This document shows, piece after piece, positions 1 through 9,862 of a stretch of DNA of 64,000 nt. The notes beneath the pieces were generated by a model. The model searched no databases. It had not been told where the DNA came from and saw only the letters and a list, made by a program, of their open reading frames with translations. Source of the stretch: Verrucomicrobiota bacterium (GTDB taxonomy: Bacteria > Verrucomicrobiota > Verrucomicrobiia > Limisphaerales > Pedosphaeraceae). Location: NCBI GenBank assembly GCA_021325145.1, contig JAJPHR010000064.1:1-64000 (forward strand), in the 5' to 3' direction. How positions within the stretch are numbered: the stretch's first letter is position 1; every line of letters starts with the position of its first letter. The position numbers were made by a program, and so were the translations under genes.

Positions 1-2
1 AC

Positions 3-3000
3 TCCCTCACCCAGACCGGCCGGGTGGATTCACCCCTGACCATCACCATCGTGCCCGAACCCCCCACCAACGCCGTCACCCGCACCATCGCCGGCAACTC
101 GTTCTTCCAAGACTTCATTGACGTCCCGACAGATGCCACGAACCTGACTATTTCTGTCAGCATCTCCGCTGCAACGCCTACGCCAGTGCAGTTGTATGTC
201 CGCCGGGGGGACTTTCCCACCTTCAGCCTCTTTGACAAGACAACGCAGATCAATCCGCCCGGCGGTTCGCTCTCGATCACCAAGTACGACAGTCCGCCTT
301 TAAATCCAGGTCGGTGGTTCATCTTGGTATATAACCCCAGCCCAACACCGGTAACTGTGACTATTGTCAAAACTCTCGGCTTGGATTTGACCCCTCTGGC
401 ACCTTACCAGTTCCTTTCTGCGGGGGATGAACTGATCGGCGATGATGCGGTGACGTACTCAACCAATTTTGTAGGAATTGACAGCCGGGTGGTGAGCGCC
501 GAGGTCGGCGTGCGCATTGATCATCCCCGGGCGTCCGATCTGGTGCTGACCCTGATCAGTCCGCAAGGGACAAGGGTACTGCTGGCGGAGAACCGGGGCG
601 GCTTGAGCACCAACGGCTACGGTTCGGGATACAATACGACCAACGGGTTTCCGGTGTTTACGGCGGGCGATGCTTCGGCAGAAACCAACGTGCTTAATAC
701 AGGCGTCAACCAAGGCACGCTCATCATTACGTACGATTTCTTTTTCGTGCCGGACACGATGCATGTTTACTACGACGGGGTGAAGATTTTTGATTCGGGT
801 CTGATCAACGGCAGCGGCACCTTCACGGTTGATTACGGCCCGGGCATCTCGACGAACGTGGTGATCATCATGAACGAAGGCGGCAATCCGCAAGAGACAG
901 AGTGGGACTACACCGTGACCTCCATCACACGGCACATCGTTTATGCAACCTTTAGCGAAGATACTAATACAGCCAAAATCCCGATTAAATTTGTCACGCC
1001 GCCTTTTGGGACCAACGTCTCCAGCACCAGTTTCCTAAGCAGCGATTTTGAAACGGCGGTGGCGGGAGACTATGTGGCACCCACAACGGTTGAGGGTTGG
1101 AATGTATTCTCCAATAAAGTGACGGTGATCAACGACCCCACTTTGGCAAATACGGGAAATAACTTGCTGGCGCTACGTAATGGACGCATAGCGCGCACCC
1201 TGCCGACACAAGCGGGCGGTATCTACGAACTAAGTTATGCCTATCGACAAAGCCCGCCAATGCAAGGCTTGATTGCATGGTGGCCGGCGGAAGGGAATTA
1301 TGTGGACATCATCGGGGGTCACAACGGCACACCGCAGGCAGGCGTGAGTTTTGGGGCTGGGGAAGTGGGTCAGGCGTTCAGTTTCAACGGGTTTTCGGTT
1401 ATTCAGGTGCCGGACTCGCCGAACCTCAACTTTGCGCCGCATGCGCAGCTAAGCATCGAATTTTGGGCCTACCGGATAGGAACAGGGCAAAGAGCGCATT
1501 TTATAGGAAAGCGCGTAGCGTGCGATGTCACCCAGTTCAATTACCAGATGGCCTGGGATGAAGTTAGTGGCCTGCAATTCAACGCCAGCACCCCCAGCGG
1601 CGCCAATACGGATGGGGCTTTCACGCACGTGCAGATGCCAATAGGCGTATGGATGCACCTGGCGGGAACATTCGATGGCAATACGTTCCGATTTTACATA
1701 AATGGTGTTCTTAGTGCAACTGGCGCTGGCGTGCTTGGGCCGATCAATTCCCAGCCCTTGACGATTGGCGACACTTCGCCGGGCTGCGAGGCCTTTCAAG
1801 GGCTGATTGATGAAATGGCGATGTTTAATCGCGCTCTTACGGCGACCGAGATTCAGGAGATTTATGCTGTCGGCCATTTGGGCAAATGCGGCCTGCTCAA
1901 ACCTCCAAGCGTCTGTATGCCGGAGGCAAATGTCCTGTTGGGCGGGTTCAGTACTAACGCGTTAGCGGGCGTTGACACCTGGCGGACAAACCACACGCTT
2001 TTCACGGCTCAGCAAACCGGCACACCACTGGAAATCGATTCAACTAACAGTCCTTCGGGCATGCTGTTTGATTCGTTCGTCTTGAGCGGAGTGGTTAGTG
2101 GGAACAACTACTTCCTGCCCGAGGATTCGCTGGCCCAAATTGTGGGCGAGCGTTCGCAGGGTGAATGGCTGTTGGAAGTGTTGGACAACCGCGCCGGACC
2201 TCCCGCCCGTATCGCTCCGACCCTGGTAAGCTGGCAACTGAGCCTGAACCTCGACACCATTGTGCCCTTTGCCATTCCGTTGTCGCATGCAATCCCAAAC
2301 ACCAACACGGTCAATCCGTTCGAGATCCGATATTACGAAGTGGATGTGCCAGCCTGGGCGAACGCTGCCACGAATATCCTGGTCGCCAGTGGCAACGTGG
2401 ATCTGCTATTCAATCAGAATGTGCTGCCCGGAACCAACGCATCTGATGTTCTGTTGTTGGGACCGACAATGGCCGGTGTAGCAACCCTTCGCACGAATTC
2501 GGGAAGTCCGCGGCTGGTACCCGCCCAACGATACTATTTGGGTATTACCAACCTCACTTCCTCGACCGTCAATTTCACGATCGAAGTGAGCTTCGATATC
2601 ACAACCCTGACGAACGGGCTGGCACTAACCAACACGTTAGGAACCGGCAATGTCCCGCGCTATTACCAGTATGACGTTTCCAGCAATGGAGTGGCGGCGC
2701 TTTTTGAACTCTTTAATCTCAATGGGAATGTGGATCTTGTGGTCTCCAGAGGACCGCCTTTGCCAGATCTTGTCACGCACGCTTACATCAGCGATAATCC
2801 TGGTACCAATAACGAGGCTTTACTGGTGGTAACCAATTCCACGCCGGTCGCATTAGATGCAGGGCGATGGTACTTGGGTGTATTCAACCAAGACATCAAC
2901 CCGGTTACGTACGCCGTCCGGGCTACGGAGTTCCCCCCGCCCACCATTATCACTTTGACCAATGGAATCCCATTCCAATATCATTCCGCTTCGGGTTTAG

Positions 3001-3548
3001 TACCAACGAACTTCTTCCGGTTTGTCGTAGATCATACCAACTCAGCAGCCTTGTTTGAACTGTACAGTCTCAGCGGCAATGCGGATTTGAACCTGCAGCG
3101 GGCCAGCCTTCCTTATGCCCCGCCCTATTTTGGTGCCAGCTTCTATCCGGGGACAAACACCGAACAGATCGTCATTCGAACGAATCTCTTGGGGACCAAT
3201 ATCAACGATCAATGGTTTCTGGCAGTACCCGACCAGGACCCGACAAATGTCACCTATACAATTCGTGCAGTGGTTTCAACCAACGGACTGCTGATCAGCG
3301 GTATCCCGATCAACTTGTCACTGACGCAGCAATCATTTGGTACAACGAATGTCCTGACCCTCAACTGGCCTTCGGTTCTGGGTGAAAGCTATGAAGTGGA
3401 AAGCTCGACAAATCTCGTCAATTGGACCGTGGTGACGACCATCACCAACGCCCCAGGCCCAACTGCGATTTATCCATTTCCTTCCGATATAACAGTGAAC
3501 AGCGCACCCTGGATGTTCTTCCGTGTCCTCCAGATACCTTCGCCATGA
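3..3548 (+). CDS. Large secreted multidomain protein (P-domain, LamG, PPC-like), 5' end outside window
   Basis: The reading frame is open to the left edge, so this is the C-terminal part of a longer protein; a GTG at 24 lies inside it but is probably not the start. Counting from that GTG: residues about 10-115 look like a pre-peptidase C-terminal (PPC) beta domain, 120-310 a proprotein-convertase P-domain (LTLISPQGT, then EWDY), 412-620 a LamG/concanavalin-like domain (WWPAEGN to FNRALTATEIQEIY), 640-745 a second P-domain-like piece, and 755-1090 several PPC-like repeats (YYQYDVSSNG, FELFNLNGNVDL). The last 80 residues carry the SSTNLVNWTVV module usual at the end of verrucomicrobial secreted proteins. 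No catalytic domain is visible in this part. An extracellular surface or adhesion role is inferred; the substrate is unknown. Confidence 0.85.
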   Translation, partial: SLTQTGRVDSPLTITIVPEPPTNAVTRTIAGNSFFQDFIDVPTDATNLTISVSISAATPTPVQLYVRRGDFPTFSLFDKTTQINPPGGSLSITKYDSPPLNPGRWFILVYNPSPTPVTVTIVKTLGLDLTPLAPYQFLSAGDELIGDDAVTYSTNFVGIDSRVVSAEVGVRIDHPRASDLVLTLISPQGTRVLLAENRGGLSTNGYGSGYNTTNGFPVFTAGDASAETNVLNTGVNQGTLIITYDFFFVPDTMHVYYDGVKIFDSGLINGSGTFTVDYGPGISTNVVIIMNEGGNPQETEWDYTVTSITRHIVYATFSEDTNTAKIPIKFVTPPFGTNVSSTSFLSSDFETAVAGDYVAPTTVEGWNVFSNKVTVINDPTLANTGNNLLALRNGRIARTLPTQAGGIYELSYAYRQSPPMQGLIAWWPAEGNYVDIIGGHNGTPQAGVSFGAGEVGQAFSFNGFSVIQVPDSPNLNFAPHAQLSIEFWAYRIGTGQRAHFIGKRVACDVTQFNYQMAWDEVSGLQFNASTPSGANTDGAFTHVQMPIGVWMHLAGTFDGNTFRFYINGVLSATGAGVLGPINSQPLTIGDTSPGCEAFQGLIDEMAMFNRALTATEIQEIYAVGHLGKCGLLKPPSVCMPEANVLLGGFSTNALAGVDTWRTNHTLFTAQQTGTPLEIDSTNSPSGMLFDSFVLSGVVSGNNYFLPEDSLAQIVGERSQGEWLLEVLDNRAGPPARIAPTLVSWQLSLNLDTIVPFAIPLSHAIPNTNTVNPFEIRYYEVDVPAWANAATNILVASGNVDLLFNQNVLPGTNASDVLLLGPTMAGVATLRTNSGSPRLVPAQRYYLGITNLTSSTVNFTIEVSFDITTLTNGLALTNTLGTGNVPRYYQYDVSSNGVAALFELFNLNGNVDLVVSRGPPLPDLVTHAYISDNPGTNNEALLVVTNSTPVALDAGRWYLGVFNQDINPVTYAVRATEFPPPTIITLTNGIPFQYHSASGLVPTNFFRFVVDHTNSAALFELYSLSGNADLNLQRASLPYAPPYFGASFYPGTNTEQIVIRTNLLGTNINDQWFLAVPDQDPTNVTYTIRAVVSTNGLLISGIPINLSLTQQSFGTTNVLTLNWPSVLGESYEVESSTNLVNWTVVTTITNAPGPTAIYPFPSDITVNSAPWMFFRVLQIPSP

Positions 3549-3718
3549 ACAATGGATCGCAAACTACAGATCCAGCTGATCCGGTGCCTTTTTTGCGTCG
3601 GTACTGTTGTTTTGCCTTTCTCGAAACAAAAACGTGTGCATTTCGCGCTTGCCATTCTCAGCACATCCAAGACAATAGTAGTTAGACGAATTTAACAACC
3701 ATTGACTCTGAAGGAAAA

Positions 3719-6700
3719 ATGAAACCTATGGCGCGGCCTTGTTGGAATCGGACCATTGAGAAGTGCAACGGCAGAAAGCTTTTTCCCGTTTGGCACTTTT
3801 TCGCGGCTGTTTTCCTGATGTTTCCTTTCGTGGTTCGTTCTCAGACCTGCACCAATGCTCCCCCAGGTCTGGTCGGTTGGTATCGCGCCGAAGGTAATGC
3901 CAATGACAGTGCCGGCACAGGGAACGGCACGTTTTTCAACCCCGCTTACGTAACGGGAGAGGTGGGTCAGGCGTTTAGTTTTAATGGCACCTCCAGTTTC
4001 ATCCAGATCGTCGGCGATTCCGCGCTCAACTTTACTTCGAATGCCCCAATGTCGATCGAATTGTGGGCAAATCGCATCGGCTCGGCAACGACCATGCACC
4101 TGCTTGGGAAACGAGGCAGCGCTTGTGGCGCCATCCAATACCAAATTTCGCTCACTCCGGGGGCGGGCTTGGCATTCACTGCAGGAAATGGCTCGGTAGC
4201 GACCGGCTTCCAGATGCCCACAAATGTTTGGATGCACTTGGCGGTTACTTTCGACGGCACGAATTTTCTTTTTTATACCAACGGTGTTCTGGCCGCAAGC
4301 GGGACCGGGGATTTAGGAGCTCCGAACGGAGCTCCGGTTTACCTGGGCACGTCTTCGAGTTGCCCGGGTTTTGCTGGTTTGATTGACGAAGCATCATTTT
4401 ACAATCGCGCACTATCAGTATCCGAGATTCAGGCAGTTTATAATGCCGGCAGTGTCGGCAAATGTCTTATCCCTCCTGCCATCACCGCTCAGCCTCAGAG
4501 CCAAACTGTGCCGGTGGGAACAAATGTTACCTTTACGGTAATTGCCGTTGGAGCTGCGCCTCTAAGTTATCAGTGGCGATTTGGTGGCACAAATCTGACA
4601 GGTGCGACGGGCACCAGTTTGACTCTCACCAATGTGCAATCTACCAATGTTGGCAATTATTCGGTTGTAATAACCAATGCCGGAGGTTCAGTTACAAGCT
4701 CCAATGCGCTACTTTCAATAGTCGGTTGTACTTCAACCCCCTTGGGCTTGATCTCGTGGTGGGCAGCCGAAGGCAATGCGAATGATAGGTTCGGCACCAA
4801 CGATGGGACATTGGTCAATGGGGCGGGATTCGCTCCGGGCGAAGTAGGACAGGCATTCAGCGTGAATGGCAATGGCCAGTACATAAACATCCTCAGGTCT
4901 CCTGGTCTGGATGTCAGCAATCAGGTCACGATTGACTTCTGGATGAATTCTGATCCGAGCAACCCGATAGGTTCTGCCATCGAAGGGTTGGTCACCAGTG
5001 ACTTCTACGGTATCGAAATGAACAGCACGCCAGGTCACGTAGGTCTAAACCTCTTTTTGAGTACCAATAGTGGAGGCTTCTGGCCGGGCACCTCGGACTT
5101 GAATGGTATTGGCATGACCTTCCCGGCTGGAGAATGGCATCATGTCGCCGGCACGTACGATGGCACTAATATGCAAATGTACCTGGATGGCCGCGCGTTT
5201 GGCAATCCGAGACCTTGGTCGGGTACGATCTCACCGATGTTCGTCAATAGTACCGTAACGATCGGTTCCGAGGACGGTCGCACGTCTTGTGGTTGCGGAG
5301 GACGTTACTTTCACGGCCTCATAGATGAGGTGGACATTTTCAACCGTGCCTTATCATCCAACGAGATCGCGGCTATTTACAATGCTGGTAGTTTTGGCAA
5401 GTGCCTGCCGCCGCCTTACTTCGTTGTCCAACCACAGAGCCAGACGGTTTTTGCAGGCGCTAATGTGACCTTCACGGCGACCGCTGTGGGTGCCAGCCCG
5501 TTAAAATACCAGTGGCAATTGGGTGGCACGAATATTACCGGAGCCACACAGACCACACTTGCTGTGACGAATGTGTTATCGACTAGCGGAGGTTATTCCG
5601 TAACCGTCAGCAATAGTCTCGGAACGATTACGAGTTCCAATGCCTTTCTCACGGTAATCCCTCCCGGTTGTACTCCAAATCCAGCCGGTATAATTGGCTG
5701 GTGGCGGGGGGAAAGCAACGCTGTTGATACAGCGGGGACAAATTCAGGAACCTTGCAAGGCGGAGTCAGCTTTACCGCAGGGGAAGTGGGGCATGCGTTC
5801 AGTTTTGATGGAAGTGGCTTTGTGCAGATTCCCACCGCGCCGAGCTTGAATTTTACGGGCACTTCTCCCATGACAGTCGAGCTTTGGGCATACACGACAG
5901 TTACCCAAACCTCATTCAGCTTTCTTGGCAAGCGAGACACAGGCTGCGGCCTCACTTGGGAATACCAAATGGCCTACGATCCGAACAATGGTTTGCATTT
6001 CAACAGCGACAGTGGCGGTCCGACTTACAGCGGCGGGGTCTTTACCCATCTGCCTTTCCCGCTTAATACGTGGATGCACTTGACGGCGACCTTTGATGGC
6101 AGCACTTTTCTGTTTTACACCAACGGAGTAGTGGCAGCCACGGGTACTGGCACCCTTGGCCCCCTCAACAACGCTCCCTTAATGCTGGGATCGTCCGGGG
6201 GCTGCGGCGTTCCCTTTGTTGGCTTGCTGGATGAAGTCACCCTCTATAACCGGGCGTTGTCGTCCTCCGAAATCCAGAGCATTTATTTGTCTGGATCATT
6301 CGGAAAATGCGGCCAGCCACCTCTAATAGCGGTTCAACCGCAAAACCAGGCTGCCCTAGTCGGACAGAGTGTTTCTCTCGCGGTCCTCGTAGATGGTTCA
6401 ACGCCACTAGCCTATCAATGGAGCTTAAACGGCACGAATTTGGCCGGAGCAACCGCTTCATCACTATTGTTCACCAATGTCCAATTGGCTAACGCTGGCG
6501 TCTATTCGGCGACCATCTCGAATGCCTTTGGTTTCATAACTAGTTCAAACGCGTCATTGAGTGTGAATGTGCCAGTTTGTGACTCTGTAGTCAGCAATCT
6601 GATCAGTTGGTGGGCCGGCGAAGGCAATGCCAACGACAACATGGGGACGAACAGTGGTCTGCCACAAGGCGGCGTAGGTTTTACAGCGGGTGCAGTAGGC

Positions 6701-9505
6701 GAGGCGTTTAATTTCGATGGACTGAGCGGTAATGTGATCGTGCCTGACTCACCCAGCCTGCGCATAACCAATCAGTTGACCATCGAGGCCTGGATCAATA
6801 CTCGCAGCACTAATAGCGATCGAGACATTGTCTCCAAGATGGGAGGTGTGGGAGGGAATAACGGCTATGAATTCTTTTTGTCCCGGAATTCTCTCCAGGG
6901 ATTTTTCAACAGTCCCGGACAGGGATGGCCTTCAGCAACCATCAGTTGCCCCATTCCCATTACCCTCGGGGCTTGGAATCATGTGGCTTTTACGTACGAT
7001 CACTCGGCAATGAAACTTTATTTCAACGGACAACCAATTGCAACGAACGCGATCGGACCTGCCACCATCAATTTCGCCACGTCCAATTTGCGCATTGGAG
7101 GTAATGAAAATAATCAGAACTATTTCGACGGGCAAATTGATGAGGCTGCGGTGTACAATCGAGCCTTAAACTCTGCCGAGATACAGGCGATTTATAATGC
7201 GGCCAGTGCCGGCAGGTGCATGATGGGGCCCTCGATTCAGGCACAGCCCCAGAGCCACACCGTGCCAGCCGGTGCTGATGCGAGTTTTAGTGTATCAGTT
7301 GCGGGTTCGAATCCTTTTGCGTATCAGTGGCAGCTCAACGGCACTAATCTTCCGGGTGCCACAGCTTCGTTACTGGCGCTGACCAATGTTCAACTGACTG
7401 CCGGTGGCATTTACTCGGTGTTCATCACAAATACAGGTGGCTTCGCTACCAGCTCGAATGCGTTCCTCGTTGTGACCAACCCGGTTTGCGTCTCGCCCTC
7501 CAACCTAGTTGCTTGGTGGTCGGGCGAGGGAAATGCAAATGACAATCTCGGAACGAATAGCGGGACATTATTCAATAACGTGACTTTTGGGGCTGGGAAG
7601 GTGGGACGCGCGTTCGGATTCGACGGAGTAAGTTCGTTTGTTCAGGTTCCGAACGCCCCCAGTCTGAACTTTGCTCCGACTTCTTCGATCACTGTCGAAC
7701 TTTGGGCTTATCGTACCGGCGCTTTGACTACGCTAAACATTCTGGGCAAGCGAAGCGCGGGTTGTGGCGCCACGTGGAACTATCATATGGCCATGGATAC
7801 GAACAACGGAGTGCACTTTAGCGGCGGCCCTTCAGTAGGTGCATTTACGCATGTATTGCTGCCAACCAATGATTGGATACATTTGGCGGGCACTTTCGAC
7901 GGTGCCACGTTCCGTTTCTATACAAACGGGGTGCTTTTGGCCACGGGCAGCGGGACGCTGGGCCCTACCAACACACAGCCGTTAACAATTGGCACGTCGT
8001 CAAGCTGCCAGCCGTTCTCAGGTCTGCTGGACGAAGTGGCTATCTATAATCGCGCATTGCCTGCGGCAGAAATTCAGGGTATTTATGCCGCCCAAGCTCT
8101 CAGCAAGTGCCCTTTGCCTCCAGCTTTCGTGGCACAACCGCAAAGCAAGACAGTCAAGCCGGGCACAAACGTCACTTTCACTGCGGCAGCAACGGGGAGC
8201 AATCCACTCGGCTACCAGTGGCAGTTGAACGGTGGCGATCTGGCTGGCGCGACTAACTCTTCGTTGGTTTTGACGAATGTGCAGCCTTCCGATGCCGGCA
8301 CTTACGCGGTCAGGGCATCAAACATATTGGCTTCGGTGACCAGTTCTAATGCGCTCTTGAAAGTCCAAGTCATTACTGTCTTGGGTAATGGCCAGATTTT
8401 GTCCAACGCACAATACACGTTCGGCAACCAGGTGATGATTCAACTGCAAAACTTTTTCACCAACGGGGACGTTTTCTACACGCTGGACGGTAGTACCCCG
8501 AGCTTTGCCTCGACCCCGTACGCGGGCCCATTCATACTGAACCAGGCTGCCACTCTGCAAGCGCTTGGTTACGACGCAAACTTTATCCAATCTGGATTAT
8601 CTGATCCCATCAGCGTCACCATCGTTCCGACTTATACCCTGACGACTATCACTGCGGGTGGAGGAACCATTTCGCTTAACCCGACGAATTCGCCGTATCT
8701 GAGCAATTCAGTGGTGGGCCTGATGGCCACGCCTTCCAACGGTTGGTCGTTCCTGCAATGGGCGGGCGATGTCTCGGGGACAAACCTGACCAACAGCGTT
8801 TTGATGAACGGCAACAGATCGGTGCAGGCGCTGTTTGGCACGAGCTTGGGCACAGCGTCCTCTGCGGGAGGGTCGGTGTTGCGGTCGCCGTCGGCGGCGC
8901 TGTATCCGTTCGGGATGAGTGTGCAACTTAGTGCCTTGCCCCAAACGAACAACTATTTTGCACTGTGGGGCAATGCGGCCAGCGGCAATTTCAACCCGTT
9001 GTATTTTGTTTTGACCAACGCCAATCCGACCGTGTCGGCGCTCTTTGTGGCGCTGGGCAGCAATCAGGTTTCCCTTGCCGTCATTCCGGTGGGTCACGGT
9101 CGCGTTTCCGTGGTGCCGCAGGCCAATGTGTTTACCAACGGCCAAGCGGTCACGATTACCGCGACGCCCGAGACGAACCAGGTCTTCCTGGGTTGGAGCG
9201 GTGACGCCAGCGGCACGCAGAATCCGCTGACCATTTCGATGGGGCCAAGCAAAACGATCTACGCCAATTTTTCAAAGATCTACAACTTCGGCTTCACGCC
9301 GTTGACGGGGCTTGGCCTGAAGGCGGGTTTCCAACTCAATTTGACCGGTGAAATACCAGTCGCCTACCGCTTTGATGCCTCCACCAACCTGACTAACTGG
9401 CTGCCGCTGATTACGTTGACCAATTACACAGGAACGCTCCAATACAAGGACACCAACGCCACTAACTTCAACCTGCGCTTTTACCGTGGTGTGCCCTTGC
9501 CGTGA
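3719..9505 (+). CDS. Giant secreted LamG/Ig-repeat protein (1928 aa)
   Basis: The ATG follows an AAGGA ribosome site. A long n-region and hydrophobic stretch (residues about 20-42) form the signal peptide. The body is five alternating LamG + Ig-like units: LamG at about 51-248, 343-562, 657-864, 960-1166 and 1262-1464, with Ig-like domains at 253-335, 565-648, 867-952, 1172-1254 and 1467-1550. Each LamG starts near WWxxEGNAND and ends NRALxxxEIxxIY. A chitobiase/FN3-like domain (DVFYTLDGSTPS, about 1553-1640) follows, then three bacterial repeat (Flg_new_2-like) units (1641-1854) and the C-terminal STNLTNW module. It lies 170 bp after a gene with related LamG and C-terminal modules. Carbohydrate binding or surface adhesion is inferred; no enzyme domain is seen. 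Confidence 0.88.
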   Translation: MKPMARPCWNRTIEKCNGRKLFPVWHFFAAVFLMFPFVVRSQTCTNAPPGLVGWYRAEGNANDSAGTGNGTFFNPAYVTGEVGQAFSFNGTSSFIQIVGDSALNFTSNAPMSIELWANRIGSATTMHLLGKRGSACGAIQYQISLTPGAGLAFTAGNGSVATGFQMPTNVWMHLAVTFDGTNFLFYTNGVLAASGTGDLGAPNGAPVYLGTSSSCPGFAGLIDEASFYNRALSVSEIQAVYNAGSVGKCLIPPAITAQPQSQTVPVGTNVTFTVIAVGAAPLSYQWRFGGTNLTGATGTSLTLTNVQSTNVGNYSVVITNAGGSVTSSNALLSIVGCTSTPLGLISWWAAEGNANDRFGTNDGTLVNGAGFAPGEVGQAFSVNGNGQYINILRSPGLDVSNQVTIDFWMNSDPSNPIGSAIEGLVTSDFYGIEMNSTPGHVGLNLFLSTNSGGFWPGTSDLNGIGMTFPAGEWHHVAGTYDGTNMQMYLDGRAFGNPRPWSGTISPMFVNSTVTIGSEDGRTSCGCGGRYFHGLIDEVDIFNRALSSNEIAAIYNAGSFGKCLPPPYFVVQPQSQTVFAGANVTFTATAVGASPLKYQWQLGGTNITGATQTTLAVTNVLSTSGGYSVTVSNSLGTITSSNAFLTVIPPGCTPNPAGIIGWWRGESNAVDTAGTNSGTLQGGVSFTAGEVGHAFSFDGSGFVQIPTAPSLNFTGTSPMTVELWAYTTVTQTSFSFLGKRDTGCGLTWEYQMAYDPNNGLHFNSDSGGPTYSGGVFTHLPFPLNTWMHLTATFDGSTFLFYTNGVVAATGTGTLGPLNNAPLMLGSSGGCGVPFVGLLDEVTLYNRALSSSEIQSIYLSGSFGKCGQPPLIAVQPQNQAALVGQSVSLAVLVDGSTPLAYQWSLNGTNLAGATASSLLFTNVQLANAGVYSATISNAFGFITSSNASLSVNVPVCDSVVSNLISWWAGEGNANDNMGTNSGLPQGGVGFTAGAVGEAFNFDGLSGNVIVPDSPSLRITNQLTIEAWINTRSTNSDRDIVSKMGGVGGNNGYEFFLSRNSLQGFFNSPGQGWPSATISCPIPITLGAWNHVAFTYDHSAMKLYFNGQPIATNAIGPATINFATSNLRIGGNENNQNYFDGQIDEAAVYNRALNSAEIQAIYNAASAGRCMMGPSIQAQPQSHTVPAGADASFSVSVAGSNPFAYQWQLNGTNLPGATASLLALTNVQLTAGGIYSVFITNTGGFATSSNAFLVVTNPVCVSPSNLVAWWSGEGNANDNLGTNSGTLFNNVTFGAGKVGRAFGFDGVSSFVQVPNAPSLNFAPTSSITVELWAYRTGALTTLNILGKRSAGCGATWNYHMAMDTNNGVHFSGGPSVGAFTHVLLPTNDWIHLAGTFDGATFRFYTNGVLLATGSGTLGPTNTQPLTIGTSSSCQPFSGLLDEVAIYNRALPAAEIQGIYAAQALSKCPLPPAFVAQPQSKTVKPGTNVTFTAAATGSNPLGYQWQLNGGDLAGATNSSLVLTNVQPSDAGTYAVRASNILASVTSSNALLKVQVITVLGNGQILSNAQYTFGNQVMIQLQNFFTNGDVFYTLDGSTPSFASTPYAGPFILNQAATLQALGYDANFIQSGLSDPISVTIVPTYTLTTITAGGGTISLNPTNSPYLSNSVVGLMATPSNGWSFLQWAGDVSGTNLTNSVLMNGNRSVQALFGTSLGTASSAGGSVLRSPSAALYPFGMSVQLSALPQTNNYFALWGNAASGNFNPLYFVLTNANPTVSALFVALGSNQVSLAVIPVGHGRVSVVPQANVFTNGQAVTITATPETNQVFLGWSGDASGTQNPLTISMGPSKTIYANFSKIYNFGFTPLTGLGLKAGFQLNLTGEIPVAYRFDASTNLTNWLPLITLTNYTGTLQYKDTNATNFNLRFYRGVPLP

Positions 9506-9533
9506 CGTGAGGTTGGTTGGTGTGAGATTTACT

Positions 9534-9850
9534 TGATGAACGATGCTGGTGGTTGAGATGCGAGCATTGAGGGATTCACATGCCAGCCGTGCATACGCTC
9601 AAACTCGCTTCCGATGAGCGCCTCATAGCGGCATAGGCCACCTACTCGGAATCCGTAATTGGATCGACGTCCATGCTGCCCTCGGGTAACAGGGTTGTGA
9701 CGTTTCTTTTTGAGCGGCATGCCACGGCAGTCCGTCGGAGCCGATCAAGATCATCTCGCTGCGGGTTTGCAGTGCCTGACCAAGCTCATTCAACCAGCCT
9801 TCGACCTGGTGCGGGTGTTTGAGTTCGCGGAGTGGTATGTCGAGCCGGTG
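9534..9850 (-). pseudogene. Decayed nucleotidyltransferase-like gene remnant
   Basis: Protein-like pieces lie in three minus-strand frames in the order expected for one gene. First comes HRLDIPLRELKHPHQVEGWL continuing to MILIGSDGLPWHAAQK. Next, in another frame, is LPEGSMDVDPITDSE, ended by TAG. Last, in the third frame, is YEALIGSEFERMHGWHVN. At least two frameshifts and a stop separate them, and no start is preserved. From memory these phrases resemble small nucleotidyltransferase-fold proteins (DUF6036-like); that family call is weak, but the decay pattern is seen directly. It sits directly downstream of thrS on the same strand. The rest of the 9506-9862 gap shows nothing else. Confidence 0.45.
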
Positions 9851-9862
9851 TTCGGCCCACCA

